DNA from: Tragulus kanchil
Taxonomy: Eukaryota; Chordata; Mammalia; Artiodactyla; Tragulidae
Reading direction: 5' to 3'
NCBI GenBank assembly: GCA_022376925.1
Contig: JAIOJX010000025.1
Coordinates: 8,463,141-8,527,140 of the forward strand
Length of the DNA stretch: 64,000 nt
The position numbers and the translations under genes were made by a program. Every line of letters starts with the position of its first letter. The first letter of the stretch is position 1. Below the pieces are notes generated by a model. That model was not told the DNA's origin and searched no databases. It saw only the letters and a list, made by a program, of their open reading frames with translations. Below are positions 1 through 13,470 of this stretch, one piece after another.

Positions 1-273
1 CAAATTCTGGAAGCCTGCCTGCACAGACCGAAACAATATCCTCCACCCCAGTAGCCCTTACTAATTAAAAGTTTTAAGTTCTATCTCTACTGCCAACCTT
101 CTCCTTTATATCAGTTTTTGATAACCTTGCAATTTGGACACGAAGAATTTTCCTCTTTATTGTTTAAAAAATAAACTGAGTAAAATATTGGAGAGCACCT
201 TAACATGTGGAGACTGATGTATCTGGCAGGGTCAAGGAGGATAACTTTAAGTTTTGGTGGCTCTTACTAAGCA

Positions 274-672
274 TTATGGATTGAATTGTGTCCCCTCAAA
301 CTAGATATAGTAAAGCCTACAAACTTCAGAAGGTGAACTTATTTGGAAACAGGGCTGTTGCCAATGTTATTATTTTGGATGAAGTCATATTGGAATTGGG
401 TGGGCCTACTCCAGTGTGACTGGTGTCATTATGAGAATATGGCCATGAAGACAGAGAACACTATGTGACGATGCATGCAGAGGCCAGAGTTATATAGCTG
501 CAAGGCCAAAGATTGCCCACAAACCACTAGAAGCAGGAAAGGGTAGGGAAGCAGTCCCTTACAAGTTTCAGAGTGAGGGAGGCCTGCCTAGGTCTTGATT
601 TCAGACCTCAAGCCTCCCAGAAGTCTAAGGCAATAAATTTCTGTTGTTTTTAAGCACCCCAGGCAACTAACA
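274..672 (+). repeat. MLT1-like (ERVL-MaLR) LTR
   Basis: The sequence follows the MaLR pattern: TGAATTGTGTCC near the start, GGTGGGCC and GACTGGTGTC in the middle, then CAATAAATTTCTGTTGTTT and a closing AACTAACAC. It is heavily diverged and the family is named from memory. Bases 1-273 show nothing I can assign. Confidence 0.6.
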
Positions 673-700
673 CTCTAGGTAAAGGTTTTGGTAGCTTCAC

Positions 701-803
701 TTTTATTATTTTATTGTTATTATTATTATTATTATCAATTTATTTATTTAAATTGGAGGATAATTACCGTACAATATTATGATGGTTTTTGGCATACATT
801 CTT
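701..803 (-). repeat. (ATT)n tract plus short L1 3' end
   Basis: A TTATTATT run, then an antisense copy of the ruminant L1 3' terminus (the AATTGGAGGATAATTACC block). Bases 804-1107 hold no recognisable element. Confidence 0.5.
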
Positions 804-1107
804 ATCTTCATGGTCCACAGCCTGTATTGATTGAGCAATTAAGCTGGATTTTGCAGACAGGAAAAAGGGTAAAAAATTTCACTGACTCTATGGTGAACAC
901 AGACCTTAACACCCAAGAATTTGAAAGCAGCTAATGTTAATTATGCTTCCTGGTGGTGCCAATGGTAAGGAACCGCCTGACAGTGCAGGAGACATGAGAC
1001 TACAAGATTTCCATACATGTGTAAGGGTTAGGAGCGAAAGGGGCAGGGCATAATTTTTTAAAAGAATGACAGCCCAAGGACACAGCATACACCCATTAGA
1101 ATCAAAT

Positions 1108-3344
1108 GGGTCCAAGATGACAGACCAGACCTTGATCCTATCAGTAAGATAAATGACACACCCAGAGGCGCCTGACAGTTCCACCCCTTCCCTAAAAAGA
1201 GCTGGAATAATCCTACCACTCATTAGCATATGGAATTACCCAGCCCATAAACGCTAAGAACGTCATGTTTTCGGGGCTGCTGGATTCGCTCAGTGATGGC
1301 CCACACTCTGTCTGTGAGTGTGCTTTCTCTGAATATGAATAAATCAATTTCTTACCTATCACTTTGCCTCTCACTGAATTCTTCTCTGCAAATAGACATG
1401 AAGAACCTGAACCTCAGTGGGTCCAGACATTGGGTGAGTGATTTTAATTACAAGGGTTTTGGCTGGGCTCGAGTCCCGGCCGCATGGGTTCAAGTTCCAA
1501 ACAGGGTTTTGGCTGGGTTCGAGTCACAAACAGGTTTGATTAAGTCTGAGCCCTGGGTTTAAGTCTCAAATTGAGATTGAACACTTTCACATGGGTTGGG
1601 AAGATCCCCTGTAGAAGGAAATGGCAACCCACTCTAGTATTTTTGCCTGAAAAATTCCATGGACAGAGGACCCTAGAAGGCCACAGTCCATGGGGTTGCA
1701 AAGAGTTGAATATAACTGAGCACACATGCACACTCTATATCGGTTAGCATCTCTCTATAGAAAATCTTTTTCCTTTATTGAATTTTTGCTTGAGCCATAC
1801 CAAGAAAAAGCTCCAGTTAGGCAGTTCACTGTCAAATTACAACAGTCTGTTACTTGCAACAGAGAATATACTAGGTAATATAATACAAAGTTTGAAGACA
1901 ATACTGCAGAAATATAAACTTAAATAAGTCTGCTGCCAATGAAGAAAAATTCTCCACAAAGGCAGAGGAGACAGAAAACAGTTTGATTATTGAATAACAT
2001 TAAACCAGAATGTGTTGTGCCTCACAGGCAGTTCACAGAGACTGCAAAAACAAAGAAATCTTCCCCTTTTACATAGCCAGGCAAGTAACAACCCATTCCA
2101 TACATATTCTCAAGGTAAATGGTAACTAGCCCTCAGAAAAGAGGACTTGATGGCACCAGATTTATCACATTTATCACACAGATCATATAAATGCACCTGG
2201 TAATTGAGATGCAAAGTTCTCATTATGGGTCCAAGATGACAACCAGACCTTGATCCTATCAGTAAGATAAATGACACACCCAGAGGCGCCTGACAGTTCC
2301 ACCCCTTCCCTAAAAAGAGCTGGAATAATCCTACCACTCATTAGCATATGGAATTACCCAGCCCATAAACGCTAAGAACGTCATGTTTTCGGGGCTGCTG
2401 GATTCGCTCAGTGATGGCCCACACTCTGTCTGTGAGTGTGCTTTCTCTGAATATGAATAAATCAATTTCTTACCTATCACTTTGCCTCTCACTGAATTCT
2501 TCTCTGCAAATAGACATGAAGAACCTGAACCTCAGTGGGTCCAGACATTGGGTGAGTGATTTTAATTACAAGGGTTTTGGCTGGGCTCGAGTCCCGGCCG
2601 CATGGGTTCAAGTTCCAAACAGGGTTTTGGCTGGGTTCGAGTCACAAACAGGTTTGATTAAGTCTGAGCCCTGGGTTTAAGTCTCAAATTGAGATTGAAC
2701 ACTTTCACATGGGTTGGGAAGATCCCCTGTAGAAGGAAATGGCAACCCACTCTAGTATTTTTGCCTGAAAAATTCCATGGACAGAGGACCCTAGAAGGCC
2801 ACAGTCCATGGGGTTGCAAAGAGTTGAATATAACTGAGCACACATGCACACTCTATATCGGTTAGCATCTCTCTATAGAAAATCTTTTTCCTTTATTGAA
2901 TTTTTGCTTGAGCCATACCAAGAAAAAGCTCCAGTTAGGCAGTTCACTGTCAAATTACAACAGTCTGTTACTTGCAACAGAGAATATACTAGGTAATATA
3001 ATACAAAGTTTGAAGACAATACTGCAGAAATATAAACTTAAATAAGTCTGCTGCCAATGAAGAAAAATTCTCCACAAAGGCAGAGGAGACAGAAAACAGT
3101 TTGATTATTGAATAACATTAAACCAGAATGTGTTGTGCCTCACAGGCAGTTCACAGAGACTGCAAAAACAAAGAAATCTTCCCCTTTTACATAGCCAGGC
3201 AAGTAACAACCCATTCCATACATATTCTCAAGGTAAATGGTAACTAGCCCTCAGAAAAGAGGACTTGATGGCACCAGATTTATCACATTTATCACACAGA
3301 TCATATAAATGCACCTGGTAATTGAGATGCAAAGTTCTCATTAT
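1108..3344 (+). repeat. direct duplication D1 (~1118 bp)
   Basis: Copy A 1108-2225, copy B 2227-3344, abutting. Near identical except at the left edge of B, where two bases are missing or altered. It carries a Bov-tA fragment. Probable unmerged contig-end overlap. Confidence 0.9.
1590..1735 (+). repeat. Bov-tA/Bov-A SINE fragment
   Basis: It contains the diagnostic GAAATGGCAACCCACTC and GGACAGAGGA blocks and ends CACATGCACA. The tRNA head is missing. It is repeated at 2708-2853 by D1. Bases 3345-3754 are unassigned. Confidence 0.75.
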
Positions 3345-3769
3345 CTTTTTGTAAAGACGTCATTTTGTAGTTTAAGTTAGACTCCTGCTCGAAACTGAGA
3401 GATAAGTGTTCTTTCTTGATTACGTTTCAAAGAGATGGCTTCCCAAGTGCTTGAGAAAACATTCTGCTTTCAAATGAATCCTAATTGCTAGATGCAAATG
3501 AAATAACACTAACTGTCCCTTTCATGCTCTGGTTCCTGTTAGAATGTCTTGGTAAATCAGTTTGCCAGTCCGGGTTCTCAGGCTCCTCTAGTGGATTGCC
3601 TTGGACCCTGATTCTTAGCAGTTAAGAAAAATACAGAGAAAAGTAATAAATTTATATCAACATTTCCACACCTTTATTTTGTGGCATGTTCCATGAAATA
3701 AAAAGTTTCATGCTTGTGGCACAGACTGTTCATGCTTCCCTCATCATCCTCCATAGAAGCAGAATTTTT

Positions 3770-4034
3770 AAATTTATTTTTGGATGCTCTGGGTTTTCTG
3801 TTGCTGCACTAGCTTTTCTCTCTGGTGAGTGGGGGTTCCTCTTCCATGCAGTGTGCTGGATTCTGATTGCGGTGGCCTCTCTTGTCGCAGAGCACAGGCT
3901 CAGGGTGTGCACATTCAGTCGTGGCACATGGGCTTCGTTGCCCCAGGACATACGGGATCTTCCCAGACCAGGGATCAAAACCATGTTCTCTGCATTGGCA
4001 GCCATCTTCTCATCCTCTGTGCCAGGGAAGTCCC
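3770..4034 (-). repeat. CHR-type tRNA-Glu SINE with target duplication
   Basis: Antisense CHR SINE ending in CCAGGGAAGTCC. It is flanked by a 15-base direct repeat AGAAGCAGAATTTTT / AGAAGTAGAATTTTT (3755-3769, 4035-4049). Frames of up to 118 codons here are repeat-derived, not genes. Confidence 0.8.
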
Positions 4035-4049
4035 AGAAGTAGAATTTTT

Positions 4050-5461
4050 GGCAAGGCATGTGGTTAGCTGCATAGAATAAAGACTACATTTTTAATCCCC
4101 GCCTTTCAAGAAGATGTTGTCATGGAATTAAGTTCTGATCAATAAGGTGTAATCTAAAATCACTTGGCTACATGCAGGAAGTATCCTTGAAGGGAAAGGA
4201 GCTTCTCTTCTCTTTTCCATTTAATCCATCCTGCCAGACAGAATATGGATGTGTAAGTTGGAGTTGGAGCAGCCAGGTGGGACCAGGAGGTGGTCTTAAC
4301 AATGGGAGCCTGAGTCATGACACCCTAAAGAGCTGAAGCAGCTCTGGACTATCTGTTTCTCAAATTTTACTTATGGAACAAACTTTTATCTAATTTAAGA
4401 CATTAAGATGCTGATATTTTACATTTTTTCTATCACTCTTAGTTGAACTTAATCTTAACTGATGTCATAGTCAAATATATTTGAAAAATTCTGCGTATGT
4501 TATCTCCTGCATTACTAGCAGATATTGGCATATCTTTTAAAGGACATGCAGCAAAATGAAGTTTGTTTAATCCTCTACTCCCCAGTGTTTTTTTTTTTTA
4601 TTAACACATTGCAAGGAGAGTTGACTTCCACCCCTGAATATAAATATAGTAGACTTTTATAACAATACAACTTTGCTAGCTTTGCTGCCATTTGAACAAG
4701 GAAGATTTCCATGTCCTTCAGCAGTATTCTGATGAATACATACTTCCATACTTTGTTCAGGGTGTTCTTTCAGGTCCACATTATGCTATATGAATCCTAG
4801 GAGCAAAGAGGGGTGGAAGGGTAATGCTTCCATAGCGTGAGTTAAGTCATTGCTTAAGTGATTAAGTCGTCAATAGACATTTTAGGCATCTATTTACTGA
4901 ATTCTGCTAACTCCAATATCATGAGCTTGTACTGAACTTTTATTCATGCATTTCTATAAAAAGTAGTCTCACTGTCTAGAGTCTGTTCTTGGATCAAGAG
5001 AAATCATTGGAAAACTTTACCATGAGCTATAGCTATAAGTCAATCTTGTAACATGTCATCTAAGAGAGACTCAAATTACACTGCTGAGACTTAACTTCAG
5101 TTCTTCAATAAATATTCCTTTAGCCAATAATGCACTTTATTTGAGGAATTTTAATATCTGACATTACTGAGAAGAATATCTTTAATCATTCCACAAGCTC
5201 ATCAATATAATTGTTAAACTAATGTGAGGGCTCCTTGAGTCCCTTGACTTACCTTTCTCTTCGACCCCTTCAGTGGCAAGTATGAGGCATGTAACATAAC
5301 TCCATTGTTACTAAGTGGGATGTCAGGGGAGGGCCTGGGTTACCTTAATGAGCACAAAGACAGCTTCATACAAGCTGTATTTCAATATGTTGCTTCAACA
5401 ATATCTCCTTTTCTCTTCATGAGGTGGTTATGATATTTTCTGTTAACACTACACAGAATCT
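4050..5461. other. intergenic, no gene seen
   Basis: AT-rich DNA with no long frame, no splice-flanked conserved peptide and no repeat I can name. A T run lies at 4590-4599. Confidence 0.5.
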
Positions 5462-7682
5462 GTTTTGGTTTTCTAATATTAGAGCAGGAGCATTTTGAAT
5501 TATGCTGATGTCCAAGTGTTCTGTAATCTAATTCATGTAGATATTGTACTGATGTTTTTAAAGCTGTAGAGACCAGAGGTGCATTCAGTGTGCTCTACAG
5601 TGCGGTCTGTGTGGTCCCCAATGCCCTGGATAGCCCTGAGCCATGACGGTTTGCCTTCCTGCTTTTTTCTGTAAGAATAGCATTATTTTCTGGCACAGAA
5701 AAGGGTGGGAGAATTTTAGGCATTGCCTCTCTTGGAAATAGTATTTAAATTTCTTTTTTTTTTCTTTCCTTTAAAAACATATTTATGTATTTATTTGGCT
5801 ATGCCAGGTGTTAATTGTGGCACAAGGGGTCTTTAGTTGCAGCATGTGACCTTAGTTCCCTGACCAGGGTTCAAACCCAGGCCCCCTGAATTGGGAGTAC
5901 TCAGTCACTGGACCACCAGGGAAATTCATCTATGTTTAAGTTCTGAATTGCCAAACAAACAAAATCTCAGCTATGGTTTTTTTCTTTGTTAAGTGTAAAA
6001 ATGAGCAGATCCCCATTAGAGAAGGATCCAGACTTTAATTGTTCTTTAATGAAGAAAGGGCCTCTTGGGGTGGATTCTGCAGTAGTCACTGAAGATAAGA
6101 CCTTTACTGGACTTGGAGAACCATATGAACTTACAAGATAGTTTCTGGAAATTAAATAGAAAATAACCTTGCCAAAGCAATACCCACGTTTGAAGACATA
6201 GGGTATTGCTTTCTATGGGTCATCCCCTATGAATATTTGAACTAGTTCAGAGTTTAAATTTGCCTCATTTAATTCATGCTTTGACTTTCTTGTTATAGTC
6301 TCAAGAGTATTTTGTGATTCTGAAACAGTCATTTTAAAACCTGAGTGTGCATGGGACTCATCTTTCTTTCTTTCTTTTCTTTTTTTTTTTTTTGAAGATT
6401 TATTTACTGATTTACTTTTGGTGGGCCTTCTCCAGTTGCATTTCGCGCGGGCGCCTCTCTAGTTGCAGTGTTTGGGTTCCTTCCTGCCGTGGGCTCTCTT
6501 GTTGCTTTACGTGGCTTCAGAAATTGCAGCGTGTGGGTTCAGTAGTTCTGGCACTATTTGGTGGGCTTCTCCAGTTGCATTGAGATACTGTTTTGGTTTT
6601 CTAATATTAGACAGGAGCATTTTGAATTATGCTGATGTCCAAGTGTTCTGTAATCTAATTCATGTAGATATTGTACTGATGTTTTAAAGCTGTAGAGACC
6701 AGAGGTGCATTCAGTGTGCTCTACAGTGCGGTCTGTGTGGTCCCCAATGCCCTGGATAGCCCTGAGCCATGACGGTTTGCCTTCCTGCTTTTTTCTGTAA
6801 GAATAGCATTATTTTCTGGCACAGAAAAGGGTGGGAGAATTTTAGGCATTGCCTCTCTTGGAAATAGTATTTAAATTTCTTTTTTTTTTCTTTTCTTTTT
6901 AAAAACATATTTATGTATTTATTTGGCTATGCCAGGTGTTAATTGTGGCACAAGGGGTCTTTAGTTGCAGCATGTGACCTTAGTTCCCTGACCAGGGTTC
7001 AAACCCAGGCCCCCTGAATTGGGAGTACTCAGTCACTGGACCACCAGGGAAATTCATCTATGTTTAAGTTCTGAATTGCCAAACAAACAAAATCTCAGCT
7101 ATGGTTTTTTTCTTTGTTAAGTGTAAAAATGAGCAGATCCCCATTAGAGAAGGATCCAGACTTTAATTGTTCTTTAATGAAGAAAGGGCCTCTTGGGGTG
7201 GATTCTGCAGTAGTCACTGAAGATAAGACCTTTACTGGACTTGGAGAACCATATGAACTTACAAGATAGTTTCTGGAAATTAAATAGAAAATAACCTTGC
7301 CAAAGCAATACCCACGTTTGAAGACATAGGGTATTGCTTTCTATGGGTCATCCCCTATGAATATTTGAACTAGTTCAGAGTTTAAATTTGCCTCATTTAA
7401 TTCATGCTTTGACTTTCTTGTTATAGTCTCAAGAGTATTTTGTGATTCTGAAACAGTCATTTTAAAACCTGAGTGTGCATGGGACTCATCTTTCTTTCTT
7501 TCTTTTCTTTTTTTTTTTTTTGAAGATTTATTTACTGATTTACTTTTGGTGGGCCTTCTCCAGTTGCATTGAGCGGGAGCGCCTCTCTAGTTGCAGTGTT
7601 TGGGTTTCTTACTGCAGTGGGCTCTCTTGTTGCTTTACGTGGCTTCAGAAATTGCAGCGTGTGGGTTCAGTAGTTCTGGCAC
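5462..7682 (+). repeat. direct duplication D2 (~1.09 kb)
   Basis: Copy A 5462-6553, copy B 6590-7682, with 36 bases of SINE-like filler between. Differences concentrate at the right end inside a CHR SINE (6445-6500 versus 7572-7625), as expected if paralogous reads entered a contig end. Confidence 0.88.
5776..5930 (-). repeat. old CHR SINE fragment
   Basis: Antisense SINE with GACCAGGGTTCAAACCCAGG (tRNA B-box region) and GGACCACCAGGGAAATTC at its tRNA end. It is repeated at 6903-7057 through D2. Confidence 0.65.
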
Positions 7683-7785
7683 AGGGGCTTAGTTGTCCCA
7701 AGGCACATGGGATCTTCCTGACCCAGGGACTGAACCTGTGTCTCCTGCATTGGCAGGTGGATTCTTTACCACAGAGCTACCTGTA
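7511..7785 (-). repeat. CHR-type SINE
   Basis: Antisense element beginning with a T run (A-tail) at 7508-7521 and running to a degraded tRNA head near TTGGCAGGTGG. The truncated partner is 6386-6553 in D2 copy A. Bases 7786-8575 are unassigned. Confidence 0.7.
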
Positions 7786-8575
7786 CCAAGATGTAAAATA
7801 ACTCAAAGACTGGTCTCGGACCACTGTAGAACCAGACAACTGGAAAGATGTACTAGACAGGACACCGAGTGATGATTTTTCCCTAAGTAAATGTCTTTAA
7901 AATTTTTCTTGGCAGCCAAAGACCTAAATTTCTTTACCAATAAAATGAACGATGTAGACAAGTGACTTCTCAGATCCTTCAGTTTGAACATCCTGTTACT
8001 CTGATTCCTTGGACATGATCTGTGTGTGCAAGTAAAACTAGTGGAATTTTTTTGTCAGTATGTCAGAACTATTATAGTCATGTGTATTAGTCAAAATAGC
8101 CATAGCTCTGAATGCACCCTCATGCAATCTCTGTCTAATAAGAAAATCAAACACAAATTCTGCCTCTCTTCCAGTTACTTTTAAGCTCTCACTCTGTGTA
8201 TATATACTTATAAATGAAAGTAGAGCATGAGCATAGTTATTCTCTATGTTTTTGTTCACTATCTTTACCAAATGCTACCTATGGAATACCCCAGTAACAT
8301 GTTCAGTATTACAAGTCAAGACAATAATGTTCAGTTTACAAATCAAGACAAGATTTTACAGAGACTTTGAGAAGCAATGAATCAAGATTTCTCTAATTCT
8401 TTTTCAGTTTATTTCATTTCTCCTGTGTTAGACTAAGCTCTAAACTTTGAAGCACTAGAGAAGCAGGACAGAGCTTTTTTAGCCTTGTGATTTTACAAAT
8501 GCCTGTTGAATGAGTAATTAAGCTATCTTTCCTTTCTCTAAACATAGAGCCCAAATATCCTAAAAAGCTTTCAAA

Positions 8576-10810
8576 CTATTGAGTTTTCTAAAAATCTACT
8601 GTAGTTGAAGGTGTGAGATCGTGAGTAATGATTGTGATTGTGTACAGCTGGTATTTTTTGAGGGAACATATCCTGCTTTGTAGATTTTATCGGGTAAAAC
8701 CCCATTCAGTTTAGAAATCGGCATGAAGACTTTTTTTTTATTCAAATTTGTTTATTCTCATTTAAATGATCTCACTTGAACTAAAGCAATATTCTTGATG
8801 GTAAGACATAAAAACAATCACATTTCTTTGTTTCAGTCTTTCTTTTCTTTCATCCTAGTCATTTCTGTAGAAGCAGAGACCAAAATGACTGGATAGCATT
8901 ATGGAGGGTTTCTGGTAAGAGTACACCTACACAAATGTGCTGCAGGAAGTAGAAGTCCATACCTGCTACCCTCCTGACATGACTTGATGAGTCACCGAAG
9001 AACATAGGACTACTGCTACTGTTGAAAATTGATGTTCCAAATATATTTTTCTGCACCGGTAACAAAACATGGACTCAAGCAGGCAAAAACATCAAAGTCC
9101 TAGATTTTATACACACACACCTGTACATTTATATTTGTCTACACAGATATACAGGGCCTTCCCTGATTGCTCAGCAGTAAAGAACCTGCGTGCCAATTCA
9201 GGAGACAGCAGGTTCAATCACTGGGTCTGGAAGATCCTCTGAAGGAGGAAATGGCAACCCACTCCAGTGTTCTTGCCTGGAGAATCTCATGGACAGAGGA
9301 GTCTGGAGGACAGCCCCATGGAGGACAGTCCATGGGGTCACAAAGAGTCAGACATGACTGGGTGATTGAGTACTCACTCACAGATGTACACGAGCACAGA
9401 GGGGGTTGCAAGTAAGGTGTGGGAGGTGGCCATGGAGGGTAAGATGCTGAGAACAGGTAATATTAATGAGCACATTTTATGTGAACCTGATGACATTCAT
9501 TCATTAATCTCATCATCGCAGTAAGTGGCTTCTAGTAACACCATATTACAGATGAAGAAAATGAGACTCCGTAATAAGTAGCAAAACCCAGTTTTGAAAC
9601 CAGTTTAACCTGATTCCAAAGCTAGTAAGAGATGATAAGACTCTGGCTGTTTGCTGGAACAGCAGTGAGGATTCAACCTAAAGTCCAAATTCAAAATATT
9701 GAGTTTTCTAAAAATCTACTGTAGTTGAAGGTGTGAGATCGTGAGTAATGATTGTGATTGTGTACAGCTGGTATTTTTTGAGGGAACATATCCTGCTTTG
9801 TAGATTTTATCGGGTAAAACCCCATTCAGTTTAGAAATCGGCATGAAGACTTTTTTATTCAAATTTGTTTATTCTCATTTAAATGATCTCACTTGAACTA
9901 AAGCAATATTCTTGATGGTAAGACATAAAAACAATCACATTTCTTTGTTTCAGTCTTTCTTTTCTTTCATCCTAGTCATTTCTGTAGAAGCAGAGACCAA
10001 AATGACTGGATAGCATTATGGAGGGTTTCTGGTAAGAGTACACCTACACAAATGTGCTGCAGGAAGTAGAAGTCCATACCTGCTACCCTCCTGACATGAC
10101 TTGATGAGTCACCGAAGAACATAGGACTACTGCTACTGTTGAAAATTGATGTTCCAAATATATTTTTCTGCACCGGTAACAAAACATGGACTCAAGCAGG
10201 CAAAAACATCAAAGTCCTAGATTTTATACACACACACCTGTACATTTATATTTGTCTACACAGATATACAGGGCCTTCCCTGATTGCTCAGCAGTAAAGA
10301 ACCTGCGTGCCAATTCAGGAGACAGCAGGTTCGATCACTGGGTCTGGAAGATCCTCTGAAGGAGGAAATGGCAACCCACTCCAGTGTTCTTGCCTGGAGA
10401 ATCTCATGGACAGAGGAGTCTGGAGGACAGCCCCATGGAGGACAGTCCATGGGGTCACAAAGAGTCAGACATGACTGGGTGATTGAGTACTCACTCACAG
10501 ATGTACACGAGCACAGAGGGGGTTGCAAGTAAGGTGTGGGAGGTGGCCATGGAGGGTAAGATGCTGAGAACAGGTAATATTAATGAGCACATTTTATGTG
10601 AACCTGATGACATTCATTCATTAATCTCATCATCGCAGTAAGTGGCCTCTAGTAACACCATATTACAGATGAAGAAAATGAGACTCCGTAATAAGTAGCA
10701 AAGCCCAGTTTTGAAACCAGTTTAACCTGATTCCAAAGCTAGTAAGAGATGATAAGACTCTGGCTGTTTCCTGGAACAGCAGTGAGGATTCCAACCTAAA
10801 GTCCAAATTC
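8576..10810 (+). repeat. direct duplication D3 (~1117 bp)
   Basis: Copy A 8576-9692, copy B 9695-10810. A few single-base differences (for example CAATCACT versus CGATCACT near 9217/10334) and a T-tract length change near 8732/9852. It contains a Bov-tA SINE. Confidence 0.9.
9153..9380 (+). repeat. Bov-tA SINE
   Basis: It runs from GGCCTTCCCTGATTGCTCAG through GAAATGGCAACCCACTCCAG to GAGTCAGACATGACTG. Imperfect flanking repeats ACAGATATACAG / ACAGATGTACAC. It is repeated at about 10270-10497. Confidence 0.8.
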
Positions 10811-11559
10811 AGTGAATACGTCCATGCTTAAAAATCAGAGCGCCGGCAGCACCTGAGGCCGAACACATTCTGCCAGAGCTTCAAGTAGCAGAATTGCTCC
10901 CACCACCCAAACGGTACACCTCCCACCTCTGCTCCCTTCCTCCTCTCCCTTTCCCTTGCAAATAAGAGGACTGAGGGAGGAAAGTGTAATTTTTCCTCTC
11001 CCTAGAACTGACGGAAAGGGTAAGGAGGGAAAAAAGAGAATTTCTTCTAAAACTCCAGGACTTACAGGAAGAAGGAACCAACTTTTTTATTCCCATAACA
11101 GAATTTAGTTCAAGAGTAGACATTTTGGCCTGCATGTGATCTGAACAGGGCCAAAAAGATTTGGAGAGAGAGAGGACATTGTGACACTCAAGGACTATTC
11201 TACCTGTAATCTGTCAGTTTCCGTTAGAAGGTGGGTCCTCTGTGTGACTGCTGACCCCACAGTTTGTGAAAGGTGAAAACCGAGGTTATAGTCTGGGGCA
11301 GTGTCAGCAGTGGGTGTGCATGTGTGTGTTGAAAAGGAAGATGCTAGCAAAGAGGCCCATGCATTGGAAGTGCATGCCACACCTGGGGGTCTCCAAGAAC
11401 AGATAGATGGCCAGACCTGGCCAGGGCCTAAGGGAACTGCAACAGAATAAGCTGCCTCCCCACCACATCTGCGAGGGATGTTGGGGCCTCCTCATCAGCT
11501 GTGTAGACACTGAAGAGAAGTGCACTCATGGTTAACCAAGGGAAGTTTGCAACTCTGCC
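10811..11559. other. unassigned intergenic DNA
   Basis: No gene or repeat recognised. Reading frames of 61-84 codons have no recognisable domain or splice context. Confidence 0.4.
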
Positions 11560-11700
11560 CCCAGGATTCTCAGGCAAGTATACTGAAGTGGGTTGTCATT
11601 CCTCCTCCAGGGAATCTTCCCAACCCAGGAATCGAGCCTGTCTCTTACATCTCCTATCTTGGTAGGCTGGTTCTTTACCACTAGTGCCACCTGGGAAGCC
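11560..11700 (-). repeat. Bov-tA SINE fragment, followed by TG/TA tract
   Basis: Antisense Bov-tA with CCAACCCAGGAATCGAGCC and an end at CACCTGGGAAGCC. A TATG/TG microsatellite follows (11701-11760). A plus-strand Bov-tA piece lies at 11862-11978. Confidence 0.7.
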
Positions 11701-11861
11701 AGATATGTGTATATAAATATATATGGCTATATATGTGTGTGTGTGTGTATATATATATAATGTAAGTTATTTTCCCTATCAGTTTTATAACTGGTAAAAA
11801 CAGCCTTCCTTTAATGTAACTGGTATTTATTTTTAATGAGTTTAATCTATGTATCACATCT

Positions 11862-11978
11862 TGGAGAAAGAAATGGCAACCCACTCCATATCCTTGCCTG
11901 AAGAATTCCGTGGACAGAGGAGCCTGGTGGGCTACAGTCCATGGGGTCACAAAGAATCAGACTCCCTCACTTATCATG
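11862..11978 (+). repeat. Bov-tA SINE fragment
   Basis: GAAATGGCAACCCACTCC and GGGCTACAGTCCATGGGGTC are diagnostic. It lies in the opposite orientation to 11560-11700, so the two may be halves of separate insertions. Confidence 0.7.
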
Positions 11979-13470
11979 TCTTACATATGGTCCAAATATT
12001 TGTTAAGGGCATGGTGACACCTCATCTCTAGATAAGAAGTGTCTTGAGCCAAGCAAAGGCTTAAAGATTAAGTGAGACTACCTTGTGAATCAACTCATTC
12101 AACTGATTTACCTCCCCAGAGCCCTTTAAAACCCTCTCAGGAATGCCATCCTTTTCCAAACTCTTGAGTGGCTCAGGATTAACACATCCACCCCCCAAGG
12201 CTGTGCCAGTGGAAGCCACCAACTCTAGCCAGGTCAACTGTCAGGTCCTGCCCCTTCTCTGTGGAAGATAAAGACAGGAGGCTTTGGTGCTCTGGGTGGC
12301 TGACCTTCCCTGAGTAGAAGCAGCTCATCTGCTCTGCTGTGGGAGCGCACGAACCGTCTGAGAGAAGCAGGGACAAGGAAGAGAAAGCTCTGGCCACATT
12401 TGATCCTGGCTCCTCAGTTACAACAGTGACTCAGTTCTTTTTAATACACATCAGAATACTTCAGTCTTTGAGTTACAGAAATGAGGATATATCTAGAACC
12501 TGATGCTACTTTTGGTCACTCCATGAGCACTCCAATGTCGTGAGCCACCAGCTGTCAGGAAGCCAAGGAGGGTGGGCTCCCAGGGTCAGGCAACCCCTAG
12601 AGGAGCAGCACGCACTTTCCCAAGATGTCCATTCTCCGAAGCCTTGGGGGAATTGGGGGTGCCACTGTGGCCCTAGCACCCCTTAACTTTCACCTCTTTC
12701 TTTCTTTGCAAAGCATCGCAAAATTACTGTAGTGATAGTTTACAAGTCATAGGAAAATCTCTTTCACTGTAGAAAGTCTGACATATAAATATGAAGAAAC
12801 CACCAACTAATAAGTATGTCAATATTAAACTAAAAGTTTCTTAGTGTTACTACTGACAATATTAACAGACAAAAGTAAAATACCCTACCCTTTGGAGGTC
12901 CAAGGATAAAGAAACAGGCATACAAGGAAGCAAAATGAAACCAAGAAATCATAGATCTAAATGATTTGTCTCATAAGTGTGTGTGTGTATATATATGTAC
13001 ACGTGTGTATATGCATATGTACATATATGTTGATTAGTGTATTCATATGTGGTAAATGTAGCACAGGGATTATATGCATACAACTCCTTTTTAGTGTTTG
13101 AGCACTTACGAAGGTGGTTTCTCATGTTGACAGGATTGAAGACAACTTGAGGAGAAATTTTGCCACACTGTTAACAGATTTTTATCTTTTGGTCCATTTA
13201 TGTAGGAGCTTCCATCCAGGACTTATTTCTTAACAAATAATGACAGCATTTACCCAGCATATCTTTAAAATCATCATGAATTGTGAGTAATGAAATACAG
13301 TCATCCCTGACTATCTACATAAGAATGGACCCAGGACAACCTCACCCCAGCCCCCACCCCCACATATCGGATACCAAGATCTGTCAATGCCCAAGTTCCT
13401 TGTGTAAAGTGACCTTAGTAGCATTTGCATATAACCTATGCAAATCCTCCTGTGTACTTTAACTCATCCC
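11979..13470. other. intergenic, microsatellite only
   Basis: A TG/TA dinucleotide tract at 12979-13033 is the only clear element. The rest has no gene or repeat that I recognise. Confidence 0.4.

Noticed and set aside
10881..11525. Several minus-strand frames of 61-84 codons
   Set aside because: No domain and no splice-site pattern; overlapping frames on the same strand suggest chance.
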